Shown one piece after another: positions 30,955 to 39,309 of a stretch of 41,820 nucleotides of DNA. The DNA lies in the NCBI GenBank assembly GCA_046756925.1, contig JBHHXH010000017.1, forward strand, positions 1-41,820. The letters are read 5' to 3'. How positions within the stretch are numbered: position 1 is the stretch's first letter; every line of letters begins with the position of its first letter. The stretch is from JAJDBU01 sp046756925 (lineage in GTDB: Bacteria > Nitrospirota > Nitrospiria > SBBL01 > JAADHI01). The translations under genes and the position numbers were made by a program. Below the pieces are notes generated by a model. The model was given only the letters and a program-made list of their open reading frames with translations, was not told the origin of the DNA and did no database searches.

Positions 30955-32067
30955 TCATTCAGTGAGCTTCAAAACAATCTTCTGATGCGCTGCGGAAAAG
31001 GGGTAATCGCCGAGGGATGTGCATGGGGCCCATTTGAAAGACGGCGGAAGCGCGCTTTTGTCTTTGGAGCAGCCCTTAAAAACATGGAGTGTCATCCGAA
31101 AGTGGGTAAAGGCGTGTTGCACCGTCATCCAACTTTGGGTAACGGAACAGTTCATATTCAATTCTTTTTTAAGAAATAGACGCATGGCTGCTTTTCCCGG
31201 CGTATTCAAAGAGGCCTGTCCCCGGTCCGGTTTCAATCGTCCGCCGGGAAATTCCCACAAACCGGCCAAGAGCCCCTTTAAGGGTCTCCTGTGGATCAGC
31301 ACCTCGCCTTTATGAACGATGACGCCGGCCATGTAATCGAAATGGGGAATCGCCTTCGCAGTGCGTTTCAAAGGAATCAATGCTTGAATCCCTTCTTGAT
31401 CCGCGCGGCATCCCTTCTGGACCGGGCATTGATCGCACAAAGGTTTGACGGGTTTACAAACGGTGGCACCCAGGTCCATGATCGCCTGAAGAAAAAGCCC
31501 GGGAGCGCGTTTGGGAAGCAATGCTTCGGAACAGGTCCATAGCCAATCGTTCACTGGCTTCTCTTTCGGGTCTTTCCGGATGGCAAAAAAACGACAGAGC
31601 ACACGGCGGACATTACCGTCGAGTATGGGGTAGCGTTGCCCGAAGGCAATCGTTAAAATGGCTCCGGCCGTCGAACGGCCGATGCCGGGAAGGACCTGTA
31701 AAGTCTTAAAGTCAGCGGGGATCTCCCCCCGATATTGCCGAACCACCAGCTGGGCCGCGCGATGGAGATGCCGGACACGGGCGTAATAACCGAGACCCTG
31801 CCAAATCTTCAGAACACGCTCGAGCGGCGCGGCCGCAAGCGCCTCGACGGTTGGAAAGACGGTGAGGAAACGTCGGTAATACGGAAGCGCGGTCGCCACC
31901 TGGGTTTGCTGAAGCATAATTTCCGACACCCAAACGGCATAGGGATCGGAAGTATAACGCCAGGGAAGATCCCGTCCGGCGGCCCGATACCATCGAAGAA
32001 GGGACGTAGTAAAAGCCTTATAAACCTTGCGGTCAACCGCCATCCGTGGATTCGGACTCGCTTTCAT
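30955..32067 (-). CDS. mutY: Adenine DNA glycosylase
   Basis: A 370-residue repair enzyme that removes adenine mispaired with 8-oxoguanine. Glu49 in SEIMLQQTQV and Asp150 in LDGNVRRV are catalytic, PGIGRSTAG is the helix-hairpin-helix, and Cys204, 211, 214 and 220 bind the [4Fe-4S] cluster with C-x6-C-x2-C-x5-C spacing. The C-terminal NUDIX-like domain (about 240-370; GLWEFPGGR) recognises 8-oxoguanine. Ser132, following the Arg of the hairpin, marks it as MutY, in contrast to Nth. The start overlaps the 3' end of cysE by 35 bases; Met9 is an alternative start with a short overlap. It ends the PIN/TRAM-ispD-ispF-cysE chain. Confidence 0.94.
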   Translation of the reverse strand: MKASPNPRMAVDRKVYKAFTTSLLRWYRAAGRDLPWRYTSDPYAVWVSEIMLQQTQVATALPYYRRFLTVFPTVEALAAAPLERVLKIWQGLGYYARVRHLHRAAQLVVRQYRGEIPADFKTLQVLPGIGRSTAGAILTIAFGQRYPILDGNVRRVLCRFFAIRKDPKEKPVNDWLWTCSEALLPKRAPGLFLQAIMDLGATVCKPVKPLCDQCPVQKGCRADQEGIQALIPLKRTAKAIPHFDYMAGVIVHKGEVLIHRRPLKGLLAGLWEFPGGRLKPDRGQASLNTPGKAAMRLFLKKELNMNCSVTQSWMTVQHAFTHFRMTLHVFKGCSKDKSALPPSFKWAPCTSLGDYPFSAAHQKIVLKLTE

Positions 32068-32707
32068 GCCGCTCTTTTCGCGGTGACGGATGTTGCATGT
32101 CCCGCTTCAACTCCAGGATCTTGTGCTCAAGCATCTTAAATCGCGCGGCGATCGGATCGGGCAGGTTTGTATGATCGAGAACCCCTTCTTCTTCCTTGCG
32201 GTGAATCACCCGTCCCGGGATACCCACAACGGTATTGTGCTCGGGAATGGATTTCAAGACAACCGAGTTGGCCCCGATCCGCACATGGTCCCCCACAACA
32301 ATCGCTCCCAAAACCTTTGCGCCGGCGCCGACAATGACATGATCCCCCAGGGTCGGATGCCGCTTCCCAGGTTCCTTGCCGGTCCCGCCGAGGGTGACGC
32401 CTTGGTAAAGCGTGACATGGTCGCCGATCTCGGTCGTCTCCCCAATGACGACACCCATCCCATGATCGATAAAAAATTCCTGCCCGATCACGACGGCGGG
32501 ATGAATCTCAATCCCTGTTAGAAACCTGGAGAGGTGTGAAATCAATCGCGGCAGGATCGGAATACGTGCATTCCAAAGCCCGTGTGCGACACGATGAAAG
32601 ACGATTGCATGCAAACCGGCATAGGTGAGGATAATTTCCAGGGTGCTCCGGGCCGCTGGATCCCGCTCCCTGGCGGCCTCGATATCTTTTTTAATCGTTT
32701 TAAACAT
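32033..32707 (-). CDS. cysE: Serine O-acetyltransferase
   Basis: A 224-residue hexapeptide-repeat enzyme that makes O-acetylserine for cysteine synthesis. The N-terminal helical part (IEAARERDPAARS) and the left-handed beta-helix with FIDHGMGVVIGETTEIG, LYQGVTLGGTG and the catalytic HP are typical. It is the short form of the enzyme with a hydrophilic C-terminal tail. ATG 32707 overlaps the ispF stop by eight bases; an earlier in-frame start lies within ispF and has no ribosome site. Confidence 0.95.
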   Translation of the reverse strand: MFKTIKKDIEAARERDPAARSTLEIILTYAGLHAIVFHRVAHGLWNARIPILPRLISHLSRFLTGIEIHPAVVIGQEFFIDHGMGVVIGETTEIGDHVTLYQGVTLGGTGKEPGKRHPTLGDHVIVGAGAKVLGAIVVGDHVRIGANSVVLKSIPEHNTVVGIPGRVIHRKEEEGVLDHTNLPDPIAARFKMLEHKILELKRDMQHPSPRKERHESESESTDGG

Positions 32708-33182
32708 TTTTTGATTGAATAAGACAAACCGCTTGGGCGGCAATCCCCTCCCCTCTTCCTATAAAACCGATTCGCTCATTCGTCGTCCCCTTCACATTCA
32801 CATCGCCTGGCCCGATGAAAAGGTGGGAACTGATCCGGTCGATCATCTCCTCCCGATAGGGAGAAATCCGGGGTTCCTCCGCAATCACAACACAGTCGCA
32901 ATTGACCACCCGGTACCCCCGATCAGAGACCATTCGAACGACCGCTTCGAGTATCTTAAGGCTGGACACCCCTCTCCAGCGAGCATCCCCCTCTCGAAAA
33001 TGACACCCGATATCGCCCTGTCCGGCCGCACCCAGGAGGGCATCGGAGATGGCATGAAGCAATACATCCGCATCGGAATACCCCTTGAGGCCCTTTTCGT
33101 AAGGGATCTCGACACCGCCGATCACACATCGGCAGCCCTTCACCAATGGATGAACATCATATCCCAGACCCACGCGAATCAT
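32700..33182 (-). CDS. ispF: 2-C-methyl-D-erythritol 2,4-cyclodiphosphate synthase
   Basis: A 160-residue MEP-pathway enzyme that cyclises CDP-methylerythritol 2-phosphate. GYDVHPL (Asp9, His11) and the later SDADVLLHAISDALLGA region bind the catalytic metal; FIGRGEGIAAQAV near the C-terminus is typical. The start ATG overlaps the ispD stop as ATGA, and its own stop overlaps cysE, so the three are translated together. Confidence 0.96.
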   Translation of the reverse strand: MIRVGLGYDVHPLVKGCRCVIGGVEIPYEKGLKGYSDADVLLHAISDALLGAAGQGDIGCHFREGDARWRGVSSLKILEAVVRMVSDRGYRVVNCDCVVIAEEPRISPYREEMIDRISSHLFIGPGDVNVKGTTNERIGFIGRGEGIAAQAVCLIQSKNV

Positions 33183-33913
33183 ATCGATGATCCCGATGAC
33201 GAATCGTGATCGCAAGAACGGTCCCGCGCCCGAACAAGAAACTCGGCCATTTTTAAGTCTGAGGGTTTCGTAATCTTGATATTTTCCGCGGAACCTTCAA
33301 CACATCGAATGGAAACACCCAGCCGCGCAACCAGCATGGCCTCATCCGTTGCAAAAAAATCGTCTCGCGCAGCCTTGCGGTAAGCCTCAGCCAAGATAGA
33401 TAATCGAAAGCCTTGGGGGGTTTGCATGGCCCAGATCGTGTCCCTTGAGAGGCTTTTCCGTATCCACCGTGCTTCAGACACCTCACTCAAGGAATCCGTC
33501 ACCGGACAAGCGGCGGCCGCCGCCCCGAAGGACTCCACGCCGGCAACCACCTTCGAAATCAGAGACGACGACGCCAAGGGACGCACGCCGTCATGAACAA
33601 GGACGATATCGTCCGGCCGACCCGTTTTCTCCAAGCGCGAAACGGCCGCCGCAACCGAATCTTGCCGCCGCCCGCCGCCGGGAAGGAGGGTTTTGACTTT
33701 TGTCAGGGAATAGCGCTCGATCAGTGCTTGCGCATAGGAAAAATCTTCCTTGGGCACCAGGCAGATCGCATCGTCGACAAGGGATGCGTTTTGAAAAAGG
33801 GTCAAGGCGTGAATCAAAACAGGCGCGCCGGCAAGCATCAAAAACTGTTTTTTGAGCGCGCCCCCGAAGCGTTCTCCACGACCCGCCGCCGCCACGATTG
33901 CCGTAACGGTCAA
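33179..33913 (-). CDS. ispD: 2-C-methyl-D-erythritol 4-phosphate cytidylyltransferase
   Basis: A 244-residue MEP-pathway enzyme that makes CDP-methylerythritol. The opening motif AIVAAAGRGERFGG and KKQFLMLAG bind CTP, and VLVHDGVRPLA and MQTPQGFR are further family motifs. The most likely start is TTG at 33913, overlapping the PIN/TRAM stop as TTGA, with GAGAGG just upstream. No ATG fits, because the longer open frame upstream lies inside the neighbouring gene. The C-terminus overlaps ispF by four bases. Confidence 0.95.
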   Translation of the reverse strand: MTVTAIVAAAGRGERFGGALKKQFLMLAGAPVLIHALTLFQNASLVDDAICLVPKEDFSYAQALIERYSLTKVKTLLPGGGRRQDSVAAAVSRLEKTGRPDDIVLVHDGVRPLASSSLISKVVAGVESFGAAAAACPVTDSLSEVSEARWIRKSLSRDTIWAMQTPQGFRLSILAEAYRKAARDDFFATDEAMLVARLGVSIRCVEGSAENIKITKPSDLKMAEFLVRARDRSCDHDSSSGSSI

Positions 33914-34935
33914 TTGCCTCTCGCAACCGAAACGGCTTCGTTGGGCGTCTCTTCCTTCAGTCGGCTGAAGATCATTCTTCCGGCCGGGGTCTGAAGGACG
34001 CTGGTCACGGTAATCGGTACGGTCTTGCCAATACACTTTCGGGCCTCATCGATGACAATCATTGTGCCGTCATCCAAATAGGCAATCCCTTGGCCGAGTT
34101 CCTTTCCCTCCTTCAACACGAATACCTGCATTTCCTCCCCGGGCAGCACCACGGGTTTCATGGCATTACAGAGCTGGTTGATGTTGAGAACGCGCACACC
34201 TTGCAGCTCGGCGACCTTATTCAGGTTGAGGTCATTGGTCATGACCTTGGCGGAAAGCTTTTTACCCAAGGCGACGATTTTCGAATCGACATCCCGAATC
34301 GCGGGGAAATCGTGATCGACGATGCGGACCTCTAAATCGGGCATTTGTTGAAGTTTATGCAATACATCCAGCCCGCGCCGTCCTCTGGCCCGCTTCATCG
34401 AATCGGACGAATCGGCGATATGTTGCAACTCTTGAAGGATAAATTGGGGCGCGATAAAAACACCTTCTAAAAACCCGGTTTCGCATAAATCGGCAATTCG
34501 GCCATCGATAATCACACTCGTATCCAATATTTTCAGACTTTCCGCCGACTCTCCCCCCTGATTCGGATTCGAAAAAATGCCGGGATTTTCCTCGGCCTTT
34601 AATCCCAGGATGATGCCGATGTAGGAAAAAATCAAGAAGGAAATCCCCTTCCATGCCTGTGCGGCAATCGGATGAAAGTCGAACAGGGGTTCCGTCATAA
34701 AAAAGAGGAGGCTGCCGGAGGCCAATCCGATAAAAAAACCGAAGGCGCCCCAACAAAACCGCTTCACTTTCTTTTCTTTCAGGGACGTTGCAAGGGCGAC
34801 CAAAGCCGCACCGAAAAGGATACCGGCTCCCATACCGAAGGATGATGCTTCCGTATCTAAGAGGGAGGCGACGGAATATCCGACATATGCACTAACGGCA
34901 ATAAAGCAAAGATGAATCAAATAAATCGTATTCAT
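33910..34935 (-). CDS. PIN/TRAM domain membrane protein (YacL-like)
   Basis: A 341-residue protein with four predicted membrane helices at the N-terminus (about 5-110), a cytoplasmic PIN nuclease-like domain (about 134-265; Asp in ILDTSVIIDGR, Glu in ILQELQHIA, Asp in MTNDLNLN) and a C-terminal TRAM domain (about 280-335). Similar proteins (B. subtilis YacL) sit next to ispD and ispF. The PIN acidic residues are intact, so RNA cleavage is possible but unproven. GGGAG lies upstream of the ATG. The stop overlaps ispD. Confidence 0.9.
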   Translation of the reverse strand: MNTIYLIHLCFIAVSAYVGYSVASLLDTEASSFGMGAGILFGAALVALATSLKEKKVKRFCWGAFGFFIGLASGSLLFFMTEPLFDFHPIAAQAWKGISFLIFSYIGIILGLKAEENPGIFSNPNQGGESAESLKILDTSVIIDGRIADLCETGFLEGVFIAPQFILQELQHIADSSDSMKRARGRRGLDVLHKLQQMPDLEVRIVDHDFPAIRDVDSKIVALGKKLSAKVMTNDLNLNKVAELQGVRVLNINQLCNAMKPVVLPGEEMQVFVLKEGKELGQGIAYLDDGTMIVIDEARKCIGKTVPITVTSVLQTPAGRMIFSRLKEETPNEAVSVARGN

Positions 34936-35055
34936 TGCTAGACTCCCTTCCGATGATAGTAACGAATAAAATGATAAATCGGAGACTAAAAGAATACCTC
35001 GCTTTTAATACAAGAACAAAAAACCCGAGTGATCTTCGAATGACCTGTCCTGACT

Positions 35056-36570
35056 TTAGGGTATGACGGTTAGAAAAAACGTCCTATCTTTCCGGCCGAC
35101 CAAAAGGAGAATTGGCGCATCCTCCTTCGCCTTCGACAAGGTCATTTCATAGCTTGAAATATCTTGAACCGCTTGGCGATTGATCTCCATGATCAAATCA
35201 CCGCGTTTGAGGCCGGACTCCCCGGCGGGACTGCCCGGTGAAACACTTAATACGATAACACCCCGAAGGTCTTTTTCCAAATCGAACTCACGCCCCAATT
35301 CGTCCGTCAATGTCGTCACCTCGATTCCACTTAACAAGGTGCTTCGATTTTCGAGATCTTCCTGAGGTCTTCCCCTTTGCGCAAACATATCCTTCGGCTG
35401 CTCTTCGATTCGAACCTTCAAACTGATCGCCTCTTGATTTCGAAATAAGCGGACCGTGACATCCACCCCAACCTGGGTTTCCGCAACGATATTTCTCAAT
35501 TGATTGGTATCTTCGATCGGTTTTTCGTCAAAGCCAAGAATGATGTCCCCTCTCCGAATGCCGGCCTTCTCTGCAGGGCTTCCCTGCATGACTTCGCTCA
35601 CGAGAGCCCCCTTGGATTGATCCAAGCCAAAGCCCTTCGCCAAAGAAGCGGTCAGATCCTGGATCGCAACCCCCAGCCACCCCCGAACCACCTTTCCCGT
35701 TTTGACAAGACTCTCGACAATGGATCGCGCCATGTCGCTGGGAACCGCAAATCCGATCCCCATATATCCGCCGCTTCGTGAAAAAATAGCGGTATTGATC
35801 CCGACAAGTTCGCCTCGAATATTCACCATGGCGCCGCCGGAATTGCCCGGATTGATTGCGGCATCCGTTTGGATAAAATCCTCATAGTCGGTTAACCCGA
35901 TATTTTCTCTGCCGATTGCCGACACGATTCCCATGGTCACCGTTTGGGTAAACCCGAAGGGGCTGCCGATCGCCAACACATATTCGCCGACCTGAAGCGC
36001 CGAGGAATTTCCCCAAGGAACGGTCGGCAAATCGCTCGCGTCGATGCGGACAATCGCCAGATCGCTCTTCGGATCGCTCCCAACCACCTTGCCCTTGAAT
36101 TCCCGTTTATCGGAGAGCAACACGATAATTTCGTCGGCATTTTCTATGACATGAAAATTTGTTACAATCAAACCATCCGATTCGATGATGACCCCAGACC
36201 CTAGACTCTCAGACTTTCGTTCTCTTTTCTCGCCGGGCGACCCGAAAAGATCGTCCCCGAAAAACCGCCTAAAAAAAGGATCGGTAAAGGGAAAGCCGGG
36301 AATGCCCTCCCCGCGCTTTGTCACCCGTGATGCCGCAATATTCACAACGGCAGGGGTCACGGTTTTGGCGACGCCGACGAAGGTTTGCTCCGTTTCTGCA
36401 ATCGCCGGGGGTTTTACAGGCGATACGGGCGATGGGTTTTCGACAACGGCAACCCCGGAGGGAAGCGAATGGAACTCCGAAACGAGGGCCACCCCGACGA
36501 TAATTCCGATTAAGAATAAAAATGCGGAAAAGACAAACCGTCTCGTTCCGCTCCGACCCTGCTCCGGCAC
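35056..36570 (-). CDS. degP: DegP/HtrA-family periplasmic serine protease
   Basis: A 504-residue envelope protease/chaperone for misfolded proteins. One N-terminal hydrophobic segment (about 12-31) exports or anchors it. The trypsin-like domain has the triad His140 (TNFHVIENA), Asp170 (SDLAIV) and Ser244 (NPGNSGGA). Two PDZ domains follow at about 295-390 and 410-500. The start is GTG at 36570 with GAGGAG seven bases upstream. It is transcribed from a TATAAT promoter that overlaps the divergent bioA promoter. The exact DegP/DegQ/MucD subtype is not resolved. Confidence 0.94.
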   Translation of the reverse strand: MPEQGRSGTRRFVFSAFLFLIGIIVGVALVSEFHSLPSGVAVVENPSPVSPVKPPAIAETEQTFVGVAKTVTPAVVNIAASRVTKRGEGIPGFPFTDPFFRRFFGDDLFGSPGEKRERKSESLGSGVIIESDGLIVTNFHVIENADEIIVLLSDKREFKGKVVGSDPKSDLAIVRIDASDLPTVPWGNSSALQVGEYVLAIGSPFGFTQTVTMGIVSAIGRENIGLTDYEDFIQTDAAINPGNSGGAMVNIRGELVGINTAIFSRSGGYMGIGFAVPSDMARSIVESLVKTGKVVRGWLGVAIQDLTASLAKGFGLDQSKGALVSEVMQGSPAEKAGIRRGDIILGFDEKPIEDTNQLRNIVAETQVGVDVTVRLFRNQEAISLKVRIEEQPKDMFAQRGRPQEDLENRSTLLSGIEVTTLTDELGREFDLEKDLRGVIVLSVSPGSPAGESGLKRGDLIMEINRQAVQDISSYEMTLSKAKEDAPILLLVGRKDRTFFLTVIP

Positions 36571-36582
36571 GCAAAACTCCTC

Positions 36583-36611
36583 TTTAATATCCAGTTCAAA
36601 GGCATTATACT
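36583..36611 (+). promoter_or_regulatory. Possible bioA promoter overlapping the degP promoter
   Basis: TTTAAT (36583-36588), a 17-nt spacer and TATACT (36606-36611) read toward bioA. Its -10 overlaps the -10 of the divergent degP promoter on the other strand. The -35 is weak. Confidence 0.45.
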
Positions 36612-36633
36612 ACAGGGATTTTTCGCTTGTAAA
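36604..36633 (-). promoter_or_regulatory. Sigma-70 promoter of degP
   Basis: On the minus strand TTTACA (36633-36628), an 18-nt spacer and a perfect TATAAT (36609-36604), about 34 nt before the GTG start of degP. No extracytoplasmic-stress (sigma-E-like) pattern was recognised. Confidence 0.75.
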
Positions 36634-36661
36634 GCAATCGCCATGCGCCACATGATCGCTG

Positions 36662-38074
36662 ATGAAGAAATACCAAAAAAATAAATGGCTCGAAAAAGGG
36701 CGTTCTTTCATTTGGCACCCCTTCACACAAATGCGGGAATGGGAAAATGAAGACCCGACCATTATTGTCGAAGGTAAGGGAACGACGCTGGTCGATTTGG
36801 AAGGGAAGCGCTATCTCGACGGAACGTCCTCGATATGGGTGAACCTGCATGGCCATCGCCATCCCACCATCGACGCGGCCTTGAAGCGTCAACTGAACAA
36901 GATCGCGCATTCGACCCTCTTGGGCCTCTCCAACCAGCCCGCCATTGCTTTGGCGGAAAAGTTGATCGCACTCGCGCCGAGCAGTGCGGCGACACCCCAA
37001 AAAAATCTGGCCAAAGTTTTTTATTCGGACGATGGCTCCACAGCAGTCGAAATCGCCGTCAAAATCGCCTTCGGCTACTGGCAAAACAAGGACGGAAGGC
37101 TGAAGAAAAAACGCAAGTTCATCTGCTTTACCCATGCCTACCACGGAGACACCATCGGCTCGGTGAGTCTGGGCGGCATCGATCTCTTTCACGAGTCCTA
37201 TCGGCCCCTGCTCTTCGAAACGATCAAAGTGCCCGCGCCCACATGCTACCGCTGTCCCTTATCGCTCGATTTTCCGTCCTGCGCCTTGGCTTGCGTCGAT
37301 GAGGTGGAAAAAGCCATGAAAAAATATCATCGCGTGATCGCCGGGCTTGTCATCGAGCCGCTCGTTCAGGCCGCCGCCGGCATGCTGACAGCGCCTCCCG
37401 GTTATCTTATAAAAATCCGAGCGCTTTGCGATCGTTATGACATTCTCATGATCGCCGACGAAGTGGCCACCGGCTTCGGCCGGACCGGCAAGATGTTCGC
37501 TTGTGAGTATGAAGACGTGGTGCCCGATATCATGGCGCTCTCGAAAGGCATAACGGGCGGCTACCTGCCTCTTGCGGCGACCTTGGCGACGCAGGAAATC
37601 TACGATGCCTACTTGGGTCAATATGAAGACTTCAAGGCCTTTTTCCACGGCCACAGCTACACCGGCAATCCGCTCGGCTGCGCCGCCGCCATCGCCAATC
37701 TAGAGGTCTTTAAAAAAGAACGGACCCTTCAAAAGATGCAACCAAAGATCGCTTATGCGAAAAAGGCCCTTGCCCCCTGGAAACGCTGGCAGAACGTGGG
37801 CGAGATTCGTCAGGTCGGCTTGATGATCGGCATTGAACTGGTGGCCCGCAAGACCGGAAAGATCCCCTACCCTTTGGAGATGCGCATCGGGCACCAAGTA
37901 TGCCGAGAAGCGAAAGCTCAGGGCGTGCTATTGCGTCCGCTCGGTAATGTCATTGTGCTGATGCCGGCCTTGTCTATTTCGATGCAAGAATTGAAAAAAC
38001 TCATTTCAATGGTTGGCCTTGCCATCAAAAAGGTAACGTCAAGAAAACGAAGGCGGATTCAAAATGGTTTTTGA
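36662..38074 (+). CDS. bioA: Adenosylmethionine-8-amino-7-oxononanoate aminotransferase
   Basis: A 470-residue PLP-dependent class III aminotransferase that makes 7,8-diaminopelargonic acid in biotin synthesis. The N-terminal FIWHPFTQM and SSIWVNLHGHRHP are characteristic of BioA. Asp266 in IADEVATGFGRTG and the PLP Lys295 in LSKGITGGYLPL are conserved. A Cys-rich insert (Cys195, 198, 207, 211) occurs in some BioA proteins. Amino-donor use (SAM or Lys) cannot be fixed. The ribosome site is weak. No other bio gene is in the window. Confidence 0.94.
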   Translation: MKKYQKNKWLEKGRSFIWHPFTQMREWENEDPTIIVEGKGTTLVDLEGKRYLDGTSSIWVNLHGHRHPTIDAALKRQLNKIAHSTLLGLSNQPAIALAEKLIALAPSSAATPQKNLAKVFYSDDGSTAVEIAVKIAFGYWQNKDGRLKKKRKFICFTHAYHGDTIGSVSLGGIDLFHESYRPLLFETIKVPAPTCYRCPLSLDFPSCALACVDEVEKAMKKYHRVIAGLVIEPLVQAAAGMLTAPPGYLIKIRALCDRYDILMIADEVATGFGRTGKMFACEYEDVVPDIMALSKGITGGYLPLAATLATQEIYDAYLGQYEDFKAFFHGHSYTGNPLGCAAAIANLEVFKKERTLQKMQPKIAYAKKALAPWKRWQNVGEIRQVGLMIGIELVARKTGKIPYPLEMRIGHQVCREAKAQGVLLRPLGNVIVLMPALSISMQELKKLISMVGLAIKKVTSRKRRRIQNGF

Positions 38075-38163
38075 CGCCGCGCTGCGTTCATATTAAAATA
38101 ACCTCGTCGTTATCCAGGAAATTACCACTAATTTTTCTCACACAGAATAAAGGACCTTTAATA

Positions 38164-38496
38164 ATGACCGAAAAAATTCTTATCGAAAAAGTCGCGGGCG
38201 GCTACATCGTTTCCGAATCCAATCCCGATCCAAAAAACCCCAGTGAGCTCTGGCACAGCAAGGCCGTTTTCTCCGATTTTCATTCGGCCATGGAAGAGTT
38301 TCGAAGACGCCTCCGAATTTCGGACATCATCGCCTCGGAAGAAGGCAAGTTTTCGATTGAATCTCCGTATAATCTTTTTTCAAAACTTTTCGGCCTGTGG
38401 CCAGTAAATGGCGAGAGTTCTTCCTTCCGGCAACTCTTTATCTGCACCCCACGACTCACCCCCCTGCGTTTTCATCGTGCATCGCCTTCCGTCTGA
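38164..38496 (+). CDS. Hypothetical protein
   Basis: A 110-residue soluble protein of unknown function. The first 60 residues look well folded (EKILIEKVAGGYIVSES, AVFSDFHSAMEEFRRRLRI), while the end after about residue 75 is less ordered. The start has AAGGA nine bases upstream. It lies 89 bp after bioA. No motif or family was recognised, and the last third may not be conserved. Confidence 0.55.
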   Translation: MTEKILIEKVAGGYIVSESNPDPKNPSELWHSKAVFSDFHSAMEEFRRRLRISDIIASEEGKFSIESPYNLFSKLFGLWPVNGESSSFRQLFICTPRLTPLRFHRASPSV

Positions 38497-38680
38497 ATAA
38501 GGATATCGAAGACACGCGACTTTTGTGTTCTTCAGGCATAGCGATCTTTCTTCCAGGTAAGAAATAAATATGGACCTCGTTTGATAATTAGAAGGTTTCA
38601 ACCCGCATTTCATAACAATATGTTCGTAAGAGTGGTGTTTCAATCGCATTAAAAATGTAAGCTCCACCCTCCATTTGTGT

Positions 38681-38713
38681 TTTCGCTAAAGTTTATGGTA
38701 AGAAATAGCGAAA
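38681..38713. repeat. Inverted repeat before the His-rich gene
   Basis: Perfect 8-bp arms TTTCGCTA (38681-38688) and TAGCGAAA (38706-38713) with a 17-nt centre containing TATGGT, 27 bp upstream of the His-rich gene. The position suits an operator. The surrounding 38497-38740 stretch is AT-rich and shows no credible gene. Confidence 0.5.
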
Positions 38714-38740
38714 CCATCTGGGATACTATCCAAAGACGCA

Positions 38741-39205
38741 ATGTTGAACAAACACTTTTCTCTCCAACGTGTCGGTATTGTTTCACTGCTTTTTCCTTTG
38801 TTGCTTCTTCCGATGCTGCATTATCACCCGGCATACGAACACGTGCATGGTGAAGCGAGGGGGCATCAGCATCAACCTGTTGCTCATGCCGATTTCTTTC
38901 CAGAGGCGACACATGGACACGACCATCACGATAATCCTGCTCAACATGTACAGGATTTTGAGGTTACGACCGATGCCTCGCATCATGCATTTTTTCAAAT
39001 AGATCTACTTTCTCTTCATATCGGCGAATTCTACTGGTTTTTCTCCGTTTTCAAGAGAAATCCGGTTGCCTTAGATCGGGATTCACTTGATCTATTTCCA
39101 TCCCGCCATGTTCAGAGGGCGGCGCCACCTGGTCAAAATACCCCTGTACTACAAAGGTTCTATTCTTCATCCGCCTCCCTCCGCGCACCTCCATATTCCA
39201 CATAA
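38741..39205 (+). CDS. His-rich exported protein of a metal-efflux operon
   Basis: A 154-residue protein with a hydrophobic N-terminal segment (about 11-26) that should export it. Residues 27-82 contain 14 His, many paired as HxH or HH (HYH, HVH, HQH, HGHDHH), a likely binding site for zinc, copper, nickel or cobalt. The C-terminal part is Pro/Ser-rich, ending in LRAPP-like sequence, as in some small proteins that precede czc operons (CzcI-like); that comparison is from memory. It is followed by the RND adaptor and pump. It could buffer or sense metal in the periplasm. The ribosome site is weak. Confidence 0.65.
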   Translation: MLNKHFSLQRVGIVSLLFPLLLLPMLHYHPAYEHVHGEARGHQHQPVAHADFFPEATHGHDHHDNPAQHVQDFEVTTDASHHAFFQIDLLSLHIGEFYWFFSVFKRNPVALDRDSLDLFPSRHVQRAAPPGQNTPVLQRFYSSSASLRAPPYST

Positions 39206-39256
39206 CCTTCATTAAACATTTCTTCATTTTCATTTGAAGAGATTCTTTTTAGGGTA

Positions 39257-39284
39257 GAGGTTTGCCCTTTTCCAGGCGAACCTC
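39257..39284 (+). repeat. Leader hairpin before the RND adaptor gene
   Basis: GAGGTTTGCC (39257-39266) and GGCGAACCTC (39275-39284) pair over 10 bp with one G-U pair and an 8-nt loop, about 25 nt before the adaptor start. It may be an mRNA structure or an operator. Confidence 0.45.
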
Positions 39285-39309
39285 GCGAACATATTAGAGG
39301 AGTATGCGC

